A stretch of 64,000 nt of DNA, from contig AP017605.1 in the NCBI GenBank assembly GCA_002356515.1, positions 1,736,001 through 1,800,000 of the forward strand, written 5' to 3'. The notes beneath the pieces are model-generated. The model worked only from the letters and a program-made list of their open reading frames with translations, was not told the origin of the DNA and made no database searches. Position 1 is the stretch's first letter. Each line of letters opens with the position of its first letter. A program made the translations under genes and the position numbers. The stretch is from Mesorhizobium loti. Its GTDB lineage: Bacteria > Pseudomonadota > Alphaproteobacteria > Rhizobiales > Rhizobiaceae. Positions 60,848-64,000 of the stretch are shown here, one piece after another.

Positions 60848-63481
60848 TTGGCCATTACTGGATTCAGCCTCGGCCGCGTGAGACGGGCCATCTTTTCTTC
60901 CGCCAACTTGCCGGCGGCGATCGCTTTTGTCGTGCTTCTGGTCTGCTCCGTCGTTGCCGACCAGCAGAACCGAAGGGTCTCTGATCAACTGGCGCGCGCC
61001 GACGTGCTGGCCAAGGTCAACATCATCCGCGCCAAGCTCGAAGGCAACATAAACGGCAATCTCCAGCTTGTTCAGGGGTTGGTCTCGGCCATCGATACGG
61101 AACCCTATATGGGCCAGCAGAGATTTGCCTCGCTTGCCGGAAATCTGTTCGAGCAGAAATCGCAATTGCGCAACATTGCCGGCGCGCCCGACCTCGTCAT
61201 CTCGCTGATGTACCCGATGGAAGGCAACGAGAAAGCCATCGGGCTCGATTACCGCAAGAACGAAGCGCAGCGCACGGCAGCGCTCCGGGCGCGCGACCAG
61301 CGGGTGCTGGTGTTTGCCGGCCCGGTCGACCTTGCCCAGGGTGGGCGCGGCTTCATCGGCCGCATTCCGGTGTTCGTGCCGACGGCGGGCGGCGGCGACC
61401 GCTTCTGGGGCATCGTCTCCGCGGTGGTCGATGTCGACCGGCTCTACGCGGCAAGCGGCCTGACCGACCCGGATCTCGACATCGATGTCGCACTCACCGG
61501 CAAGGATGCGCTGGGCGGCGGCGGCGACCGCTTTTTCGGCGGCGACCAGGTCGTCGCCGGAAATCCCGTATCGGCCGACGTGCAGCTACCATCAGGCTCC
61601 TGGCAGATTTCGGCCATTCCCAAGGGCGGCTGGCCGGCGGCTCCGAAGAACGAGTGGACCTTGCGGTCGCTCATGTTGCTCGCCGGAGCGCTGGTGGTGG
61701 TGCCGATCATGGTGGCCGGTCGGCTATTCGGCGAAAGGCAGAAAAACTACGCCGAGCTGAGACGCCTGTCCGGACGCCTGGAGCTGGCGCTTGAAGCCTC
61801 CGGTATCGGCGTTTGGGAACACGACCTCACCACCAACGAAATGGTGTGGGATGACCGCGTCAACGAGATCTACGGCAAGTCAGCCGACGGCAAGCCGCGC
61901 GGCTATGATGACTGGGCGCAGGCGATCCATCCTGACGATCTTGCAAGGGCGAGACAGGACTTCGATCTCGCCGCGGCCAAAAAAGGCCCCTACTCCTCAC
62001 AATACCGGCTCCTGCGCCCCGACGGCACCGTCCGCCATGTGCGCACGCGCGCGACCTACTTCCAGGACATCGGCGGAACGCCCAAGCTGATCGGCGCCGA
62101 ATGGGACGTGAGCAGCGACGTGCTGCTCAACGAAAACCTCATTCGCGAGCGCCAGTTGACGGAATCAAAGAATGCCGAACTCAATCTCGCCAAGGCACAT
62201 ATCGAGTATGCGGCGCTGCACGATTCGCTGACCGGCCTTCCCAACCGCCGCTATCTCGATGAACTGCTGGCCGAAAACGGCGAACCGGACCGGCGCACGG
62301 CACTGCTGCACCTGGACCTCGACCGCTTCAAGCAGATCAACGACACGCTCGGCCACGCCGCGGGCGATGCTATGCTGGTGCATGCCTCCAAGGTTATCCA
62401 GGCCAATGCGGGCCGTGACGATTTCGTTGCGCGCATCGGCGGCGACGAGTTCGTCGTGGTGAGCCGTGGACTTGACGACGACCAGCTCTCGGCGCTTGCC
62501 GGCCGCATCATCGAGGAGATGCGCCAGCCGGTCGATTATCGCGGCCATCCATGCCGTTTCGGGGTCAGCATTGGCATTGCCGCCAACAGCGGCGTCGACG
62601 TGAAGCAGTTGCTGGTCAACGCCGATCTCGCGCTTTACCGGGCGAAGAGCCGTGGCCGCAACCGCCACGAATTCTTCAACGAGGAATTGCAGAGCGAGAT
62701 CGTGCGGACCAAGCAGATCGCCGACGAGATTCTCGGCGGACTGGAGCGGCACGAATTCGTCGCCCACTATCAGCCGCAGTTCGACGCAAGGACGCTTGAG
62801 ATCGTCGGCGTCGAGGCGTTGTCGCGCTGGAGGCATCCGCGAAGGGGCATCCTGGCCCCCGACGCCTACCTCAAAGTGGCCGAAGAACTCAACGTCGTGG
62901 CGCTGATCGACCGCATCGTCCTCAAACACGCGCTGGAGAATTTCGAGCGCTGGTCGCGCAGTCATCTCAACATCCCGCGCGTGTCGGTCAATGTCTCTGC
63001 CAGGCGCCTGGAGGATAAGGACTTGATCGAGGGCCTGCGCAAGCTGGCCATCAAGGCGGGAACCGTGTCGTTCGAGTTGGTGGAGTCCATCTTCCTCGAT
63101 GAAAACGACGATCTGGTCACTTGGAATATCGACCACATCAAGGAGCTCGGCATAGACATCGAGATCGACGATTTCGGCACCGGCCACGCCTCGATCGTCT
63201 CGCTGCTCAAGCTGCAGCCGCGTCGCCTCAAGATCGACCGCCAACTGATCACACCCATTACCGGCTCAATGGCGCAACGGCAGCTGGTGGCGTCGATCAT
63301 CGAAATCGGCAAATCGCTCGGCATCGAAGTGGTCGCCGAGGGCGTCGAGACGATGGAGCACGCGCGTATCCTCAAGGAACTTGGCTGCGATATCTTGCAG
63401 GGCTACCTTTTTGGCCGCCCGATGGAGGCCAAGGCGTTCAAGGCATTCGCCCAGTCGCGCAAATGGCTGGCTGCGGGGTAA
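60848..63481 (+). CDS. CHASE-PAS-GGDEF-EAL cyclic-di-GMP protein
   Basis: Membrane-anchored second-messenger enzyme of 877 residues. TM1 lies at about residues 20-37. A periplasmic CHASE domain (MEGNEKAIGLDYRKNEAQRT; GPVDLAQGGRGFIGRIPVF) runs to a second TM at about 274-293. A PAS domain (about 315-430: GVWEHDLTTNEMVWDD, LRPDGTVRHVRTRA) precedes GGDEF (intact RIGGDEFVVV, Gly531-Phe535, with LTGLPNRR) and EAL (intact EALSRWRHP, residue 656; IDDFGTGHASI, VAEGVET). Both enzyme motifs are complete, so it may make and degrade c-di-GMP. Starts at TTG 60848. Confidence 0.92.
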   Translation: MAITGFSLGRVRRAIFSSANLPAAIAFVVLLVCSVVADQQNRRVSDQLARADVLAKVNIIRAKLEGNINGNLQLVQGLVSAIDTEPYMGQQRFASLAGNLFEQKSQLRNIAGAPDLVISLMYPMEGNEKAIGLDYRKNEAQRTAALRARDQRVLVFAGPVDLAQGGRGFIGRIPVFVPTAGGGDRFWGIVSAVVDVDRLYAASGLTDPDLDIDVALTGKDALGGGGDRFFGGDQVVAGNPVSADVQLPSGSWQISAIPKGGWPAAPKNEWTLRSLMLLAGALVVVPIMVAGRLFGERQKNYAELRRLSGRLELALEASGIGVWEHDLTTNEMVWDDRVNEIYGKSADGKPRGYDDWAQAIHPDDLARARQDFDLAAAKKGPYSSQYRLLRPDGTVRHVRTRATYFQDIGGTPKLIGAEWDVSSDVLLNENLIRERQLTESKNAELNLAKAHIEYAALHDSLTGLPNRRYLDELLAENGEPDRRTALLHLDLDRFKQINDTLGHAAGDAMLVHASKVIQANAGRDDFVARIGGDEFVVVSRGLDDDQLSALAGRIIEEMRQPVDYRGHPCRFGVSIGIAANSGVDVKQLLVNADLALYRAKSRGRNRHEFFNEELQSEIVRTKQIADEILGGLERHEFVAHYQPQFDARTLEIVGVEALSRWRHPRRGILAPDAYLKVAEELNVVALIDRIVLKHALENFERWSRSHLNIPRVSVNVSARRLEDKDLIEGLRKLAIKAGTVSFELVESIFLDENDDLVTWNIDHIKELGIDIEIDDFGTGHASIVSLLKLQPRRLKIDRQLITPITGSMAQRQLVASIIEIGKSLGIEVVAEGVETMEHARILKELGCDILQGYLFGRPMEAKAFKAFAQSRKWLAAG

Positions 63482-63521
63482 TGGCAGTACCCTAGGCGTT
63501 GCCCTTGGCCGCCGCCGTGCC

Positions 63522-63752
63522 CTGTTGCAGGTCAATCGCTGCTTCGCTATATAGCCCCGTCGGAAAAGGCAGGGTTGGTTTGGTAAGCCCAACTCCTCTC
63601 GGTAACGAGAGCTCTGGTCTTTGGCTTCGTGCATGAGATCCCCACGACGAACATCGGACGCTGCTTGAGCGCCCAATCGTTCGTCCGTGTGGAACTCAAC
63701 TCGAGGAACGCTCCGGTCGAACACATCGACCAAGGAGTAGTTCATGCACAAC
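63522..63752 (+). promoter_or_regulatory. Upstream region of FAD monooxygenase gene, duplicated at 60475
   Basis: Contains an AT-rich TATATAGCC box (63549-63557), a small stem GTTGG-N9-CCAAC and an AAGGAG ribosome-binding site before ATG 63744. The same blocks occur in shortened form upstream of plsY. The about 90-bp segment specific to this copy (63595-63695) has no ORF. Confidence 0.6.
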
Positions 63753-64000
63753 CCGATCCCCTATGATGTCGTCATTGCCGGTGCCGGTCCTGTCGGCCTG
63801 TTTCTCGCCTGTGAGCTGCGCCTGGCAGGCCTCTGCGTGCTGGTTCTGGAAAGGGCCGAAGATCCGCGCTCGCCGTTGAAGCGGCTGCCCTTCGGCATGC
63901 GCGGCCTTAACGTCCCCACCATCGAGGCCTTCCACCGTCGCGGCCTGCTGGACGACATTGCGCCGCCCGCGAAGGATGGCCCGGGTGGCGCCAAATTGGC
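63744..64000 (+). CDS. FAD-dependent monooxygenase (partial, cut by window end)
   Basis: The first 85 residues of a class A flavoprotein monooxygenase (UbiH/PheA/MhpA type). The dinucleotide fold is DVVIAGAGPVGLFLACELRL (GxGxxG), with an Arg/Glu end to the second strand (LVLERAEDPRS) and the family segment LPFGMRGLNVPTIEAFHRRG. ATG 63744 has AAGGAG at 8-nt spacing. It uses NAD(P)H and O2 to hydroxylate a probably aromatic substrate. The remainder lies outside the window. Confidence 0.85.
   Translation, partial: MHNPIPYDVVIAGAGPVGLFLACELRLAGLCVLVLERAEDPRSPLKRLPFGMRGLNVPTIEAFHRRGLLDDIAPPAKDGPGGAKL

Noticed and set aside
1..64000. tRNA, rRNA and riboswitch genes
   Set aside because: No cloverleaf-like segment, rRNA core or known riboswitch core was recognised by eye; a covariance-model search would be needed to exclude small RNAs.

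Overview
The window reads as chromosome of a high-GC alphaproteobacterium of the order Rhizobiales, most likely Mesorhizobium or a close relative. Evidence: two paralogous DUF680-type small exported proteins (a family described from Mesorhizobium), a BA14K-type protein, GC-rich dispersed palindromic repeats typical of rhizobial intergenic DNA, a minCDE operon, and many TTG/GTG starts. No rRNA, tRNA or CRISPR array was recognised.

Layout. 1-4000: 5' part of an efflux adaptor gene, a small overlapping ORF, and a Spy/CpxP-like periplasmic protein divergent from an OmpR-type two-component system. 4536-9637: a translationally coupled envelope-glycan operon (acyltransferase, two family-2 glycosyltransferases, ABC exporter) behind an AT-rich leader. 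9638-10257: repeat-filled spacer. 10258-12246: minC-minD-minE. 12517-15319: an AT-richer accessory cassette with a small membrane protein, an unknown protein, a PLD-like phosphodiesterase and a divergent FRG-domain protein; it is a defence candidate. 15349-19218: two copies of a small two-gene module, one decayed and one intact, around a frameshifted membrane protein, a secreted protein, a methyltransferase and a family-25 glycosyltransferase. 19343-23596: small exported and envelope proteins, DoxX, a TPR protein, a Tat-exported metallo-beta-lactamase-fold hydrolase and a MITE-like element.

23765-32632 is the most interesting segment. Two AraC regulators precede a divergent operon encoding a 1370-residue Pls/PosA-type peptide synthetase (adenylation, carrier and membrane/hexapeptide terminal region), a GNAT acetyltransferase and a 4'-phosphopantetheinyl transferase. 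A lysine 2,3-aminomutase-family radical-SAM gene converges on the operon with a 12-bp gap. Together they could make, prime, supply and acetylate a lysine- or beta-lysine-type isopeptide polymer. This is inference, and the aminomutase could instead modify elongation factor P.

33053-45086: ordinary metabolic and regulatory genes (reductases, tautomerase, AraC and LysR regulators, DMT permease, serine hydrolase, acyl-CoA synthetase, methyltransferase) with two further copies of the dispersed repeat. 45087-47233: two exported proteins, one with three near-identical 53-residue coiled-coil repeats. 47412-48036: a broken nucleoside hydrolase. 48061-49556: TetR regulator with a candidate operator, a SnoaL-like protein and a DoxX-like protein. 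49757-64000: adenylate/guanylate cyclase, htpG, GlxA-type regulator, alpha/beta hydrolase, a winged-helix TPR regulator, plsY, a CHASE-PAS-GGDEF-EAL protein, and the start of an FAD monooxygenase whose upstream region has a shortened duplicate upstream of plsY.
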